Origin: Phosphoribacter sp037045045
Lineage (GTDB): Bacteria; Actinomycetota; Actinomycetes; Actinomycetales; Dermatophilaceae
Assembly: GCA_037045045.1 (NCBI GenBank)
Contig: JBAOHL010000003.1
Span: 605,624 to 669,623, forward strand
Direction of reading: 5' to 3'
Length of the DNA: 64,000 nucleotides
This document shows, one piece after another, positions 63,880-64,000 of the stretch. Position 1 is the first letter of the stretch. The number at the start of each line of letters is the position of its first letter. Position numbers and translations under genes: made by a program. A model generated the notes under the pieces. That model saw only the letters and a list, made by a program, of their open reading frames with translations, had not been told where the DNA came from and searched no databases.

Positions 63880-64000
63880 ATGAAACAACTTACTTTTTTA
63901 CTTTTACTTTTTGCCTCTTACAGTGCTTTCAGCCAGTCATACTCAAAAAGCTGGAAAGACATTAACTATGCAGGCGATTCCCTGGTGTATCATAAACTCG
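63880..64000 (+). CDS. Second secreted esterase, 5' part (runs off window)
   Basis: ATG 63880 opens a frame reading MKQLTFLLLLFASYSAFSQS and YSKSWKDINYAGDSLVYHKL up to the window end. It matches the start of the preceding esterase almost residue for residue, and the DNA is also close to identical over this stretch. Hence a tandem duplicated paralogue, separated by 105 nt. Only 40 residues are visible. Confidence 0.8.
   Translation, partial: MKQLTFLLLLFASYSAFSQSYSKSWKDINYAGDSLVYHKL

Noticed and set aside
53540..64000. Reading the AT-rich segment as a horizontally acquired island
   Set aside because: Both flanking genes are cut without any mobility gene or repeat, error density jumps, and the right part runs as a normal Bacteroidota gene order; an assembly chimera explains it better.
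1..64000. CRISPR arrays, tRNA or rRNA genes
   Set aside because: No spaced direct repeats of CRISPR type and no cloverleaf or ribosomal sequences were seen.

Overview
The window joins two unrelated genomes. Bases 1 to about 53,555 are very GC-rich, with GTG/ATG starts, ATGA/GTGA gene overlaps and gene families (Tad pili, AfsR/SARP and LAL regulators, FHA-FtsK ATPase, NRPS/PKS) typical of an actinobacterium. Bases from about 53,556 to 64,000 are AT-rich and carry a Bacteroidota-type gene set (Znu-like metal importer, PPDK regulatory protein, FadL-like barrel, hybrid two-component system, secreted esterases). Nearly every gene there is broken by frameshifts. The join cuts an RND/MMPL transporter gene on the left and a metal-binding lipoprotein gene on the right, and three frameshifts lie just left of it. 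I read it as a metagenomic assembly chimera extended by uncorrected reads, not as gene transfer.

Actinobacterial part, left to right: prfB (3' end outside the window); a GMC oxidoreductase behind a palindromic operator; a scar with IS630 and IS3 remnants; a VapBC-type toxin-antitoxin pair; a Tad/Flp pilus operon (4.6-9.4 kb); an ECF sigma factor plus acyl-CoA carboxylase beta subunit operon; a FemAB/GNAT-like acyltransferase. Then comes a hybrid NRPS-PKS biosynthetic cluster (about 12.1-32.9 kb): type II thioesterase, ATP-grasp-like ligase and a 73-residue orphan protein in one operon, a LAL/LuxR regulator, an ABC exporter, an NRPS (A-PCP-C-A-PCP), a PKS (KS-AT-KR-DH-ACP, malonyl-type AT) and a phosphopantetheinyl transferase. 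An SDR gene scar, an orphan FHA-FtsK/SpoIIIE ATPase (EccC-like) and a quinone oxidoreductase follow. Next is a tightly overlapped branched-chain-amino-acid-type ABC operon with an embedded acyl-CoA synthetase, a SARP/AfsR regulator, a metallophosphoesterase fused to a seven-repeat propeller-like lectin domain, and the truncated MMPL gene.

The most unexpected signal is not a gene. The octamer CGGCATAC (complement GTATGCCG) occurs about 45 times in the 53.5 kb actinobacterial part, on both strands almost equally, roughly one per 1.2 kb, against fewer than two expected from base composition. I found none in the AT-rich part. Inside genes it forces codons that are otherwise avoided (GCA, TAT, ATA). 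It behaves like a DNA-uptake-type or other genome-wide signature sequence. Its density inside the NRPS-PKS cluster matches the neighbouring genes, suggesting the cluster is long resident. A Tad pilus locus lies in the same window, and related pili serve DNA uptake in Micrococcus, so a link is worth testing.

How the genes may work together (inference): the NRPS activates two amino acids, the PKS adds one malonyl-derived unit and reduces/dehydrates it, the PPTase primes the carriers, the carboxylase may feed extender units, and the discrete thioesterase and ATP-grasp-like ligase are candidates for release or tailing because the last carrier domain has no fused thioesterase. The ABC pair would export the product and the LAL regulator would control the locus.
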